DNA from: Chromera velia
Lineage: Eukaryota; Sar; Chromeraceae
Length of the DNA: 64,000 nt
NCBI GenBank assembly: GCA_018398765.1
Contig: JAHBMJ010002633.1
Location: 34,292-98,291 of the forward strand
Direction of reading: 5' to 3'
Shown here: positions 1-12,599 of the stretch, in pieces
Layout: every line of letters starts with the position of its first letter
Numbering within the stretch: the stretch's first letter is position 1
The notes under the pieces: generated by a model
Told to the model about the DNA's origin: nothing
Seen by the model: only the letters and a program-made list of their open reading frames with translations
Database searches by the model: none
Made by a program: the position numbers and the translations under genes

Positions 1-2
1 CC

Positions 3-215
3 ACTGGTTATCCCTCCGCTGCTGCTGCCGGATCTGTTCTGCACCGATCGGTGGGCGGGATGCCTCAGCCTCAGCCTGGGTTTTCCTCTCCTCCTGGGAG
101 AATGGAGGGGGAGGGAAACGGAAACTGCATGCAGGTGCCGTCTTCTGCTGCTGCGGGGGCAGACCGTTACCAAGTCTGGTATGCGAATGGAGGGGGGCAT
201 GGCCAGGGAATTTGA
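3..215 (+). CDS. Possible 3'-terminal exon(s) of an unidentified gene
   Basis: The third forward frame is open from the window edge to a TGA at 213-215, about 70 codons. It reads as a low-complexity Ala/Pro/Gly/Ser-rich C-terminus: an Ala run, a PQPQPGFSSPP segment and a final AGADRYQVWYANGGGHGQGI. There is an acceptor-like TGCATGCAG at 148-156 inside the frame, so the last coding exon may begin at 157 instead. No domain is recognisable. The codons look less repetitive than the pyrimidine tracts that follow, and this is the only reason to call it coding. It could equally be chance open frame. The gene would lie almost entirely to the left of the window. Confidence 0.3.
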   Translation, partial: TGYPSAAAAGSVLHRSVGGMPQPQPGFSSPPGRMEGEGNGNCMQVPSSAAAGADRYQVWYANGGGHGQGI

Positions 216-3200
216 GAGAAGAAAAGAATGAAGTTTTCATTGACCCTCCTCATTTTTTGGTTGGACGGGTTCAAATCTTGCTGGCAGCGTGAAAGAAAGA
301 ATGAATTGTGCTTTGTTCTTCTTCTTTCTGCATCGAAGCAACAACCGGCCGCAAGAGGTCGTCAAGTGAGGGTGGATGGATGGATGACCTGCCTGGCCTA
401 GTACGTTGGAAACAGAAAGGGAGATGAAGGTTGGAACAAAAATGAGAGGGATGAGAAGAAGGAAAATTCGAAATTTCGGGATTTCATTCATTCATTCATT
501 GCTCTTTCTTCTTTCTGATTTTGAATACATGATTTCTTGACCCATGTCTACACGCACGACAGCGTCGACTAGACATTCATTCTCCTCTCCCAGTCGCGTC
601 TGTCAGTCATTTTCTCTCTATTCCTCTCTTTCTTTTCTGGTGCATGTTTTCTTCATTGACTTGGCTGTCTTTCTTCCATGGTGCCTTGCTGTGCATGTCC
701 GCCTGTCGGTCCGCCAAAAGACTTGCTGGCATGTTCATACGTCATTTGTTTCCCTTTTCTTCCTTCTTCTCTTCTTTCAAATGCCTGCAAGGTGCCTCGC
801 TCGCTCCCTCCCTTCCTGATCTCTCCTCTGGAGGGGCGAGCTAGTTCGTTGAGATGTTTTTTTGCCTGCCTGCATGCGTTTCCCTCTCTCCGTTTCTTCT
901 TCGTCTTTGTCTTCTTCTCCTGGTCCCCCTCTGCTCCCTCCGCCGGGCTTCTTGCCCGTGCGTTAGTCCTTTTTTTGAATTTTCCGGGCACCAATCAATT
1001 GGGCAGCTTTCTCTTCCCCCCTGTCCTGACTGGAGCTCTCCTCTCGAATTAATGGGATGGCCTGGAGACGGAAGGGGAGTGAATGCATGAAGCAATGAGT
1101 GAATTAGCAACCGTGAGAAGAAGAGAAACGACAAGAGCGCCGAAAAACGTTTTGAGAAACCCCTTTGCTGGCAGAAGAAGGAAGAAAAACACGTGGTTGC
1201 TTCTCTCTCTCCCTCTTTCTTTCTCTTTTTCACTCTCAGACCTCTGCCATGTCCTCTTTTTCCTCAGCCACTCTCACTCACTCTCTCATGGTCTCTGTTT
1301 CCGTGAGAGAAATCACAACACAACTTCGCAAATGTGTAAATGAGAGCCGAAGAGAGGGGTAAGATGCCCATGCTCTGCTTTTTCGGGTGGCAGAAGGAAA
1401 GAGGACAGACAAAAACGGCGGACGTAGTGGACAAACAGGTAGCTTGCTTGCTTGCTGGCTGGTGGGAAGGGAAACAACGGGGCTCCAACACAAAGCACGG
1501 AGAGAAAGAGGGAACCAAGAAACGAAGGATGGGAAACAAGAGGAGATTAAAGGGATTCTCGCTTGCTCCCCTTTCCTCTCGCGTTTGTTTTTTCCGAAAT
1601 TGAAACCAGATTCCCAACCGAGCAGTGCAAACAGCTAGCCCTTTAGGGCGTAGTGGATGAGGAAATCTTTCTCTGTCTGTCAATCTGTTCGGAAACAAAT
1701 TTAAAGGCATGCACTGTATGGAAGGAAGGGAATCATTTCTTCTTGCTTACAGCCAAAATTTTCAAAATTCAGGCAGACCTCTAGGTTGGTCGGTCAGAAA
1801 TCGTGAGAGCAAAAGAGAACCTCAGAAACAAATATGGAGAGAAACAGATGAGGTTGGCTCTTTCTTTTTCTCCTCCCTTCCTTTCTTCCTGCACGCCTCC
1901 TTGCTGCTCCCTTCCCCGTTTTTCCTTCCCTTCTTTTCAGCCTTTCACGTCTTTGTGTGCTCTGTTGTGTGCTCTGGTTGTTGTTCTTCCCTGTCACCGT
2001 CCATTTCTATTTCACGTCCGCCCGCCCTCATCCATCCGTTCTTGCACTCACCCACTCACTCATTCAATCGCTTGAAGGTGAACCGTTACATCTGACCTCA
2101 TCCAGCTGTGAGTGGAGTATGTCCTGTCGTGACAGGGAGAGGTTCTTCGTTTTTCTCTTCTTTTGGTCAAGGGTCAAGCGAAGTGCTGCAAGCGAACAGA
2201 CAGAGACCGACCGAAAGACGTGCAGCAGACGGGCGGACAACTCGACGGACGGAAACAGAAGGAAAAACGAAAGAAAAAGAGGGAACGAAACAAAAGAAGA
2301 AACAGATCAATTGATTGAACAATCGACGTGCAATGCTGGACAGAAAAAAATAAAGGAAGAGAAAAAAAAAAGCATGAACGAAACGACCAGAGAGAAAGAG
2401 AAAAACGAACGAAAGGAAACTTGCGGAAACGAATGCTGACCTGCTGTTTTCTTAAAAATCCTTCTCCTCTTTCGCTTGCGGCATGAGACACTCCCTTTCA
2501 CCCTTCTCTGACTGTCCAAATTCTTCCGTCACTTTTCTGTCGTCTTTCTGTTCCGATCCTGGCTCAGCAGGAAAAAAAGAAAAACTTGAACGGAAAGTTG
2601 GAAGGAACACTGATTGATCGATCCGGGTGATGGCGGACTGGTTGGGTGACTCGATGCATGGGTCCTTATAGCGGTGGTGACCCTCTCATTCGAAAGATTT
2701 TTTCTTTCCCCCCGCAACGCTCTTTTCCGATGCATCCTCTGTCTGTTTCTTTCTGTTTTATGTTTTGTTTCATTGACAACCCGTGCAAGGAAATGATGGA
2801 GAGGCAGTTGTCCACCCTCCCTTCGGCCTGCCTGCCTCTCATGTAACTTCCTTCCTTCCTTCCGTCTCCTCGCGTGCTTGCTTGTGGTTCTCTCTCTTTC
2901 CTTCCTTCCTTCCCTTGAAATAATCGGTCAATGAATCTGTCAGTCAGGCCTTCTTTCTGAAAGTCTGCCTGTGAGAGAGGCCTTTCGTCTCTGGTGCACT
3001 GGCGGTGGAGTACAAAGAGACGCGTGCTTCTTCATGTTTACCTTGATTGCTTGAAATTAATTGTTTCTCTCTTATGCTTCATTCAAGTGCTGTTCTTCCA
3101 CTTATTCACTCACACGTCTCTCATTCGCTTGTTTTCTTCCTGTCTGTCTAATCTTCTCTTCATGAGTCTTTCTTTCTCTCTGTCTTTCCCTCCTGTCTTT

Positions 3201-6200
3201 TGCTCAGGATGTGCTCGTTCTCTTTCCGCAGAGAAAGATGACGGCACGCTTTCAACACTTCGCTGCTTTCTCTCCTCCCTTTCCACTCAATCAATCGATC
3301 AATAATTTCGGCAAGCCCACTCGATACTTGTTCGAGTGCAAGCCGTCTTTCTTTCTTTCTTTCTCCCCCTTCTCTTTATCTGTGCATCCATCTATTCATC
3401 CACCGTTGAAAGAAACTTGTTTGTGTATGAGGCGCAAAATAATTGAAAGAAGCATTGAAATTGCTGCCTGTAGTAGCGTTCTTTGGTGAGCGAGTGATGT
3501 CTGCCCGTCTCTCTGTCCTTCTATGATCTGAAACGATCGAGGGGGGACCTTGCTTCCCCCGCGCCTCCCCTACTCCTTTCTCTCAGGGGGGTTTCTCATT
3601 CAGGAAGATCGAAAACGGACTGAAAAAATGGGCGAAGCGAAAAAAATGAAAGACTAAAGGACTAAAATGACGAAAAAAATGAATGAAGGACTGCATGGAA
3701 GGAAAAGAAATGCACTTACAGCAGAGAGAATGCCCTCACACCTACATTCTCCAGCACACACGCAGGCAAGCAAATATTCGAAAAAGACCGCGGACAGAAA
3801 CATGATGAAAAAGCAGGTCCCACCAGGGTTCTGGAACACACACACACACACAGAGAGAGAGAGGGAAGCCATGAAGAGGCAAAGAGAAGACAAAACGCAA
3901 AGCAAAAGCAAGCCACAAAGCGAAGAAGCTCGGAGACGGGGGGTTGAACGGAGGGAACGCGGCCAAACGAGCATTCTGTCAGCACGTATGAAGATGAAGT
4001 CAGCCACCACTGCACTCGAATGAGAAGCAGAAGAGCAAGAAAACAACGGTGGTATGGCCGTGCGGCTTCGACTTTGACCCTCTCTGTCGTCTTTGTTGCT
4101 TTCGTGTTCAGTTTGGTTTTTTTTTCAAGCGTAGCTCTTTTCTCTTTCTAAGTTGTTTTTGCTTAATTCCTTCAGCCTCGTCAGATAAGAGGCTTTCCCC
4201 TCGAAAGATAGTCGTGGGCAACGGAAACCGCAAGGCAATTAAGAGAGAAGAGAAAAAAAGCTGCTCTGCTCACCTGTCGGGATGGGATGCGTCCGATAGC
4301 TGGATGCATTTTCAAATGGATGGCGCGACATGTAAGGCAAGGGATCGATCCGTCTTCCGTTTGACTTTACCACAATTAAGTGAATGAGGAGGTCTGCCTG
4401 GTTTGGCTTGTCTGTACGCACGCAGACCTTCCCTCCTTCCCTCCCTTCTTCAAATGCGTCTGTCTGTCTCTCTCTCTGTTTGTCTTCCAGCCTCAAAGTT
4501 CCTCTGGCGAATCATGCCGTAAGGAGGGAACAAACGAAAAACAGACGACAGGGGGCATGCCCAAGTCTCACTCCCTTCCTGCCTTTTCCTTCTCACGTCC
4601 CAACCAAACGCAAGAGAGAGAGAGAGAACACGGACACAGCTAGGACGGGGGAGGGGGGGCTGATTTTCAAAAAGGGAAAGAAGCAAATATGCAGAGAGAC
4701 TAGTGGCTTGGCTGACCTTGTGGCTTGGCTGACTCTTGGTTGGACGGTTGGGCTGTCTGATGCATGGGTGCATGGGCGGATGGATGGATGGATGGATGAG
4801 AGGAGGAAAGAATGGGCAGTCCTTTTATGATTGGACTCGCTGGTGGATGAAAGGACAGGCAAACGAGTGAACCCGCCGCCGCCTGTTTTTCGGCAGCCAG
4901 ATGCCTCAAGCATCTGTTAGTGGTTTGGACTTCTCTCTCTCTCTCTCCCTGTGTGTGCGTGTGTGTGTAATTTGATGGGTGGATGAGGCGAAGTTTTTGA
5001 AGAGACGGATCTTCCTTTCCTTCTGTCGTTCTCTCCTCCTCCTCTGTCCATGTACTTGTCTTTCTTTTGTATTGATCTTTCTTCTACCATGCATCACTGA
5101 CTGCCTCCCAACAATGCCCAGATTGTGGCGAATCCGTTCTATGTTCTCTCTTGTGGTTGGTCTTCTTGTCTGTCTGTCTGCTTCGTGAAGGTCGTTGCAG
5201 CGCCGTATCGATCAACTCTCTTCCTCTTTCGGTCGAGCTGGCAGCGGTAGTGAATTTGAATGAATGAACGCCTTAATTCTCCCTTCTTTTCTCTTCTCTT
5301 CTCCATTCTCTCTCAATCAAGGAATCAAACCTTGGTTGCATTTGGATGTGCGTGGTTTCTTTCTGGTCCACCTTCGTCAGAAGGACACATGGACATCGAT
5401 GCTCACACTTCTCTCTCTATTCTTCTTTCCTTCGTTCTCTCTCTCTCTATCTCTTCCCCCCTCCCCTTCCTTCGACGCGCGGTGTTCGGAGACATTCGAA
5501 TGGGCGAGCTTCTCTTCTTTCTCATGTCTGCCTGCCTGCCTGCATAATTGCCAGCGTTGTTGTAGTCGCATGAATGAAGGCATATGGGAGAACTGAACTA
5601 AAGAGTGTGGGTGAGTGGTGTCGAGAGAAGGCAGGCAAACGGAGTGACAAAAGGCGATCGAGTTCGATGGATGGCTGCAAACGAACTGTAGAGAGTGCGA
5701 GATGGCTCTTCGCTGGAGTCAGGTGGGTGACACGCCCGCTCGGGCGGTGTACGGCTGTGTCCTTTCAAGACCTTTCTTTCTTTGGGGAAATTGAAGGAAT
5801 GGAACCTTTCGATCGAATGGTCGATCGATCGGCTGTTCCTTCTCCCTCCCCCACTCGGAAGTCTTGGAAAGAGCACAAAGGCCCTTCATCGTAATTTCGC
5901 ACAGACACTCACACGGAAAGTTCATTTGCACTCAAAGGGAAACGTCGACTGAAGCTGAATGCCTGGAGTCAGGGCCCTCTCCTTTCTGTCTTCTTCCTCT
6001 CGGTCGGTACCCCCCGTTCTTCGTTTCTACCACCTCCCTGTTTGCTGGCTCGCTGGCAATGTTCCGCTCATGTTCTTTCTGTCCCTGCGTGCTCGCTCTT
6101 GTCGATGAACGCCGCTGCGGTAGACAGCAGATGTTCTTTCGTGAGTTGATGATCATGTTTGCATGGTTCCGTGTTCGTGTCCTAATGCAACAATAATCCA

Positions 6201-9200
6201 TGCCCACTGCCTGTGTTGTCTTTCTGTGTCTAAATCTTTTCTTCCTTTTTCTTGAATGACATTTGAATGGCATCTTTCTTCTCCCTGTTCGTCTGTCTTT
6301 TTTGTTTGTGGTCCTCTCGCTCCTCTGATGTATGTGAGTGCCTTGTCAGCCAATGATTCTTTGTGAAATTTCTGTCTGTGTAAAAACGTCTGTCTCTCTT
6401 GTAGAGCGACAAGCCGGTGGTGCGTCAGCTCGCTTGCTCGAGCGCCTGTTCTTCCTTCCTTTCTGTGGTTCCTTCGGGAGCTCTTCAGTTTCCTTCTGTC
6501 TGTCTCTCTGTCTGCTGGTCTCTTTTTTTTCTCTTTCTTGCTACTTTCTGGCTCTTTCTACTTCTCTCTTCTTTTTCTTCCATATGATTGGATTGTGAAG
6601 GAACCTTAGTGGAGTGGATGGAGCGCTGCTGTGCTGTGTGGAGAGGGATCGAGGATTCTTCTTCTGTCCTTCCCCCCTGCATGCTCACTGTGCAGTGAGT
6701 GAGTGCCTCGTGCCCTTTTTCTCCTCATGTATTTGTCTCTTATTCTCCTCTGTCTGTATTTTGTATGATGGATGGAATCAAATGAAGGAAAAACACTGAC
6801 CAAAATGAACTCTGCACTAAACCAAAAAACCTGGTGCCGATTTCTACGGCAACTGCAAAGAACATGTTGAGGACCGAAAAGAGGGTCTGGCTGTCTATCA
6901 CTTTCGTTCACCTACTTGAAGAGAATCGAAGATGGGTTGGTTAACTTTTCTCTGTCACCCTCCCTTCTCTTCCTTTGCCTCTCACTCTACTGGATTCGCC
7001 ATTCATTTCCGCCTCTCACCCTCCCTCATAAACCCTCGAGAAACCGATCTGATTTGACAGAGAGAAGACACACGCCTTGCAAGCGAGAACAAAATAAGAC
7101 AGAAACATTGCAAGGCTCTCTCTAACCATTCCACCTACCCGCCTCTTTTCTTCGCCATCCTTCATCAACTCTTCTCTCTCCTTCCTATTTTCCTGCTCGT
7201 CTTAAATTTTCAACCTCTGTTTCTCTCAATTTCAACGCGCGGCACAGAGAAGAACGAGAGGAGAACCATCCCACCCAGCACCATGGCATGACCCGTGCGT
7301 AGTCAGCTTGAACGGCAAAAGAACAAACCGAAAAGGAGAGGAAACGCGTTCCGTTCTCATCAAACACAAGCTCGACCGACCGATCCTCTGTCTGGATGTG
7401 GAAAGAAAGACTCTTCAACTCTTGACTGACAATGCAGTGTGTGCCTCTGTTTTCTTTGGGGGCGCAGACGTGCTTTCATAGGGGAACAAAGAAGAGAAGC
7501 TCGATCTGTTCTCACTTCGATGAGGGCAGCAAAACAAAAAGCAAAGCAGAGCAAAGCAAATAGACAGATAGACGTGTTTCGACAAGGAGGGGTCGGCATT
7601 GGAAAGCGAATGAAGAGACGGACAAAAGAAAAGAAAATCTTCTTCCAAGACGCTTACAAAGATTCCAATGACAAGATAGCTGCACGGGAAGGTATGCGGT
7701 CAGCTGTTTGTGTTCTCTCTCTTCTTCTCTGAAGCTGAAGCGGTAGTCTTGCTTTAATTCCAAAACCCCTTCCCTGATCTTGATTTCTCATCTGAATCTG
7801 TAGATGGGAGTGATGAGTCAGAAAGAGGGGGTTTGTAGTCGAGTTGCACGCCCTTCTTCTCTCTTCTGAGAGGAAATTAAGGGCGTGCACGGAGGAGAAA
7901 CGGCTTGGGGGCAAAAATGGGGTCGTTCTGTCCCTTAGCCTGCCGATGGATGGATTGCATGCTGGCGTTATTCACTTATTCATTCATACGTTCGAGGAAA
8001 GGAAGAAGACAAGAAGAAATCGTTGTGTTCGTTCATTCACGTCATGGCAATAAAATGTGCACGCCGTCTTCACTCACTCATTCGCCGTCAACCCACACTT
8101 TTGATTGATCGTTCGTTCTTTTTTTTCTTTCGTTCGTTCTTTCTTTGTCGTGTTTCAATTTGACGAGTGGGTGCGTTCGTTACACGTACGGTCGGCTGTG
8201 GCGACCTTTTTTCCTGCCTCGCTTCGTATCTCCTCTTTCCCATTTCTCCCCTTTCCTTCCGTTCCGCCCGCTTTTAGTCGAACGCCCATCGCATCTTGTT
8301 CGTTCGCTCGTCCCGTCGATTTCGTTCGTACACGCTCTCTCTCTCTCTCTCTTGTCAGGAAGTAGACTGACAATTGATTCCTTTGTCTGCCCCCAACCAA
8401 ACATACATGCATACACAGTTAAAAGAAAGCGTGTCGATCACTTCTGTCCGACATGTTGTCTTTCTCTTCTCCTGCATGTCCGTTCGTAGGCGTATTGAAG
8501 AGCAAGAGAGAAACGAAGACCTGTGCAGGCACTTCGTGTCTAGAGAAAATTATGGAGGGGGGAGGGACGAATGCGAATGAATGCAGCCTTTCTTTCTCAC
8601 ATGAAGGAGAAAGAAGGATTTCCCCGCCAGTTCCCCGCCTTTCCCCTCGAAAAAACGGCTTTTTCTTTTGAAAGGTCATCAATCAAGCCATTTCTCTCAG
8701 ACAAGCAGGCAAATGACGTGCCTGTGCTGTGCTACGACGTGAGCAAAAACCTCAAAAGCATGGTGAGGGCTGGAATGAATGAATTGTCTCCCCTTTGTTT
8801 TTGTTGGCAGGCCACAGAGTCACTCTGTTCCCTCATTCCGCCACTCGCCGTGTTTACTTCCACTAAAGCCCCCGAACAAAAGAAAAACGAAAGGATGGAG
8901 GGAGAAACAGAGAGGGGCAACAAAGGGATTGCGACGAGGCCNNNNNGGGGGGGGCAAGAAAGGAAGCCAGCCAGAATGTCAGAAACACCTTTCCAGGTGG
9001 GTTCGTTGAGAGATCAGACAATTAAGAAAAGAAAAAACCCTTTCTGACTGCTGCTTGCCCGCCTCCTTTTCATCATTTAGCCAGGTAGAGTGCAGTCTGT
9101 CGCGTGGTTTAACTTATACACACACAGGAACATGCAGGCCCCTGCACTCGTTTCCTTTCCTTCGTGCATTCTTTGTTGCTCATCGAAGAAGCCCGGCTCT

Positions 9201-9720
9201 TCAGCGAAGAGAGAAGAGGAGAGAGAGCGAGTCATATCAGACAGCCAGCCAGTCAGGCAGGCAGAGTGGTGGTGGAGGGATACTAAGGGAAGGAAGCAGA
9301 TGTGCAGCCTGGACAGGAAAGTCGACATCCGGAAACCGTAATCCTCTCTCCTGTCCTCGCGTGCAGCCGTCTTGATTCCTTTATACAACCGCTCTTGCGT
9401 GCGTCAGTCAATCGATCCATCATACAATCAATTCAGCTCCCCCCCCCTCTTTTCTTCGGTCGAATCGGAGAATCTCCTCACCGACTGGGGAAAGAAGGGA
9501 CCGGGATCGTGCGTGTCTGCGCAACCCCTTGCACCCGAACACGCATGAGTGTCTATGGCGATGCGATCGGTTGGAAGCTTCTTGTAAAGCACAGTCACCC
9601 TCCCCATGCACTCCGTATATAATTCGTGAAGCCGCATTCACCACCCTGCAGCTTCATCTAAAACACAAAACAATCATGCAGACTAGCTCACTGTTGGCCG
9701 GTGTTTTGAACGACCTTTAA
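216..9720. other. 9.5 kb of intron-like or intergenic DNA with no recognisable gene
   Basis: The stretch is made of alternating pyrimidine-rich blocks (for example about 600-1070, 1850-2080, 5010-5470, 8100-8350) and purine-rich blocks (about 1340-1560, 2100-2440, 3600-4020). It has many short tetranucleotide runs (CATT, GATG, CTTT, CTGC). Open frames of 60-160 codons exist on both strands, but their translations are Ser/Phe/Leu- or Arg/Lys/Glu-rich mirror images of the skewed tracts and match no family I know. A five-base N gap lies at 8942-8946. The texture resembles the introns of the large helicase gene further right, so this could be a long 3' untranslated region, a giant intron or plain spacer. 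Confidence 0.6.
8942..8946. other. Assembly gap of 5 N
   Basis: Five N bases lie directly before a G run (GGGGGGGG). Reading frames that cross this point are not reliable. Confidence 0.99.
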
Positions 9721-9779
9721 GAGTGAAGAATGAGAGGCTTGATCGAAACCATTCGAACAAGGCGTACATGTTTGTATGA

Positions 9780-11200
9780 AGAGTCATTTGAAGACTCGGA
9801 ACATTCAATATTGACTTAATAACTATATATACTTCACAATTTCAGCTAAAATTGTAGATTATCATAGTATAATTATATACTAAACTCTTTTTATAATGGA
9901 TTGAATTTTTAATTGCGGTTTAAACTCTTTGTTAGACAATTCGCATTTAATTTCATAGCGAAACACTGAAACCCTAACCGAAACCTTCTAGATCTATATT
10001 TTTTTATTATTTCTTGCACCTATAGCTGCTAGCCTAGCTGGCAGCCATATCTACCAGCCACCCTGTATACTAGTATGACCTCTAGTATAACTTCGTAGAG
10101 CTAGTCCCTTTCCTTCTTATCCATTGTTTACATCAAATTGTTTGTGTTATTCTAGCTTAGAGGGGGAGGCTGGAGTTTCTTTATGTTTGTTGTTTATGTG
10201 AATGTGAAGCCCACAATTCAGTGGAAAGAGTTGATTTATACAGAGTGGTGAGAGAAACAAAAGTTGAAGAATTCTTAAAACAGCCTCTAACAGCCTAAGT
10301 GGACTCGAAAAAGAAAATTTAATTAAAAAGGAAGAATAAAGCCCCGGAAAGAGAGAAGTGAGAGAAACTTAACTCAGATTGAAGACAAAAAGATGAAGAA
10401 ATAAAGTGTCGGATGTGTAGATACTCCTGGGAACAGTCCGTTGCAAATATACAAAAAAACAAAAAACTGGAAAAAAACTTTAAGGGGAAACATTTTAAAA
10501 AATATCAATTACAAACTCCAAAAACCCTACACAATTAAAGATTAAAGAACTATAGTTAAAGAACTCTTTTCCTGTTTTTAAACAAAAAATATATATGCCC
10601 ATTTATGCGCAGCTGGGCATCGAACGGCCAGGAGGCAGGGCGCGTTTAGGGGTGCGTTGACGGGCAGGGCCGCGAACCACAAGCAAAGTAAGTGAACAAT
10701 ACATGGAGTCGCGCAACACTGTATGGCGGTTGGATTAATTAATTGAGCGAATTAATTAATACGTACAATGGGAAATATGCATGCAGTAATAAAATAAATC
10801 AGATTAGTGAGATTGGAGTCAGATCGATACAATTGAATAAAGAGATTTACAAGTACTCAGGACTGACAGACTTATGATACGTTAAGACAAGATAAGATCT
10901 CTTCATAGGCAGTGAGTCTGGGGCCGCTAGCCAAGCAGAAATTTTCTAAACAATGATTTAAGTTTTTTTGTTTAAATAAACTCTTAAATAACATTCTTTA
11001 ATTTTTTAGAAAGTCCGTGCAGATCAGTAATTTAAAATAAGTAATCTTCGTAATTTAAAGCAGCACTTTTGGACTAATTGGGTTGATTTATTCTTTTAGC
11101 TTGTAATGATTTCCTGAATTATTTCTAATGCAGTTATAATATCGACGTACGATACCAAGTAACGTCGGAGTCGGCCGCTGGCTAAGGCAATGACGGCCAA
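9780..11200. other. AT-rich block, probable decayed repeat DNA
   Basis: Base composition changes abruptly from the pyrimidine/purine tracts on the left to AT-rich DNA with many TTTAA, AATTAA and TATA words and stop codons in all frames. A short GC-richer segment (about 10610-10720) sits inside. At about 10735-10760 there is a small perfect palindromic hairpin (AATTAATT, loop GAGC/G, AATTAATT). No protein is recognisable. The composition and the lack of frames suggest old mobile-element remains. Similar islands occur at 18300-18720, 24400-25080 and 61650-61870. Confidence 0.45.
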
Positions 11201-11220
11201 TACGGACTCGAACGGCAAAA

Positions 11221-11846
11221 ATCTCAGACAGTCTCAGGTTGCCTATCTGCCCCATCCTGATGTACCTGCAACACCACAGTAAGGTGCACTAGCCATACAA
11301 GCACTGCACTGCTTTTCATGAAACGAGACAGAAAGGAACACAAGTAATTTGTGAGGCGGTAAAATGATGCAGACAGCTGAGGAGACAGACAAAAACTGGC
11401 GTCACGTGTATATCTCTTTTCACGGTCAAATGCATGCATACGTAAGCGAAAATAATCTGCGCGTACACACGTGTAACCACAAAAATCAATTAGTGCATGT
11501 GCGTGAAGTGTGTACGACCATTGTGATTAACCCAAGCCAGACGTCTTCTTTCAGCTAGTCTGTCAGATTGAAGCATCTTTGCATCAGACAGTCACAAAGA
11601 CAAAGACCATGAAAGAAGGTATGGCGCAGTGAAGTACCTGTAGCCTAATCTCCTTCCAAAAACTATGCTTTAGCCTCGCTCGGATTTGTCTTCATCCACG
11701 GATCATTCGGTCCATAGAGGTGGGTCTAGATCTGGTAGCGGCAGTGACTATGTGTATGAGTGGATAGATAAAACGGTGAATGAAGTAGAGATTACTATGG
11801 GATAAATTTCCCTCAGGATGATGCTAACCGAACTTAATTTTCTTTC
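11221..11846. other. Unassigned spacer
   Basis: Mixed composition, with short frames under 75 codons and no recognisable protein or RNA. Nothing here can be supported as a gene. Confidence 0.4.
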
Positions 11847-12146
11847 CTAACCTGTTGGTTGAAACTTTTTAAGTGTCAAGAAAGATGGGGAGGAAGAAAG
11901 ATGGGGAGCTCCTGCAGATAGGTTGGGGAGGGGACTTCCGGACTCCTGCGCCATTTCTGTCTCTTCTTCCAGGACCGCCTGCTGACTCCCCGCTCCCTCT
12001 TCCCCATCCACGTAGCTCTCTCCAACAGCAGGAGAAGAGGGGGAAGAACTCGAAGACGCAGAAGATGCTGCAGTGCCCCCTCCTGCGTGCACAGAGCCAC
12101 ACAAGCAAGCGTGCACTGTAGGAGTGCAGTGGTCGCTCGGTGGCAT
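11847..12146 (-). CDS. Weak candidate coding exon, Ser/Glu-rich
   Basis: A minus-strand frame ends in a stop at 11847-11849 and encodes a Ser-run segment ([13 protein letters not shown]) followed by acidic residues (VLEEETEMAQESGSP) and a short tail. The mixed, hydrophilic composition looks more protein-like than the repeat translations nearby. The next 450 bp on the plus strand are purine-rich, which in this window is the texture of introns of minus-strand genes. No domain is seen and no splice sites are proven. This could be a last exon of a minus-strand gene or chance. Confidence 0.22.
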   Translation of the reverse strand: MPPSDHCTPTVHACLCGSVHAGGGTAASSASSSSSPSSPAVGESYVDGEEGAGSQQAVLEEETEMAQESGSPLPNLSAGAPHLSSSPSFLTLKKFQPTG

Positions 12147-12316
12147 TGATCTTGCACAAAGAGAGAGGAAAGGGAGAGGGACAACAGAGGCTAGAACACT
12201 CAGAGGAGAGAAAGGGGGTGACGGGGTTACCTGTTCTCCCTATACCTGTATTGCCGGCGTCTATCGTTAAAGTCGCCGCAATAGCCGTTGTACCGAAAAA
12301 GCGACAGCAGGCACAC

Positions 12317-12366
12317 AGGAGAGAGAGAGAGAGAGCTAGGGAGAGAGAGGGAGAGAGAAAAAGAGG

Positions 12367-12409
<43 letters not shown>

Positions 12410-12442
12410 AAGGAAGGGAGGAAGGAAGGAAGGAAGGAAGTA

Positions 12443-12478
<36 letters not shown>

Positions 12479-12580
12479 AAAAAAGAAAGAAAAAAAGAAA
12501 GAAAGAAAGAAAAAAAGAAAGAAAGAAAGCAAGCAAGCAAGCAAGCAAAAAAGCAAGCAAGCAAGCAAGTAAGCAAAAAA
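12317..12580. repeat. Stacked microsatellites: GA, GGAA, GAAA, GCAA
   Basis: A continuous simple-repeat block whose unit changes stepwise: (GA)n to about 12406, then GGAA units to about 12440, then GAAA units with a few AAAA slips to about 12530, then GCAA units. Frames of 120-235 codons overlap it on both strands (poly Phe/Leu/Ser or Lys/Glu), but these are translations of the repeat and not genes. Confidence 0.95.
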
Positions 12581-12599
12581 GATGGAAAGAGACAAAGGC

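Noticed and set aside
9960-9990. Telomere-like CCCTAACC words
   Set aside because: A single short occurrence with no tandem array; not an interstitial telomere repeat.
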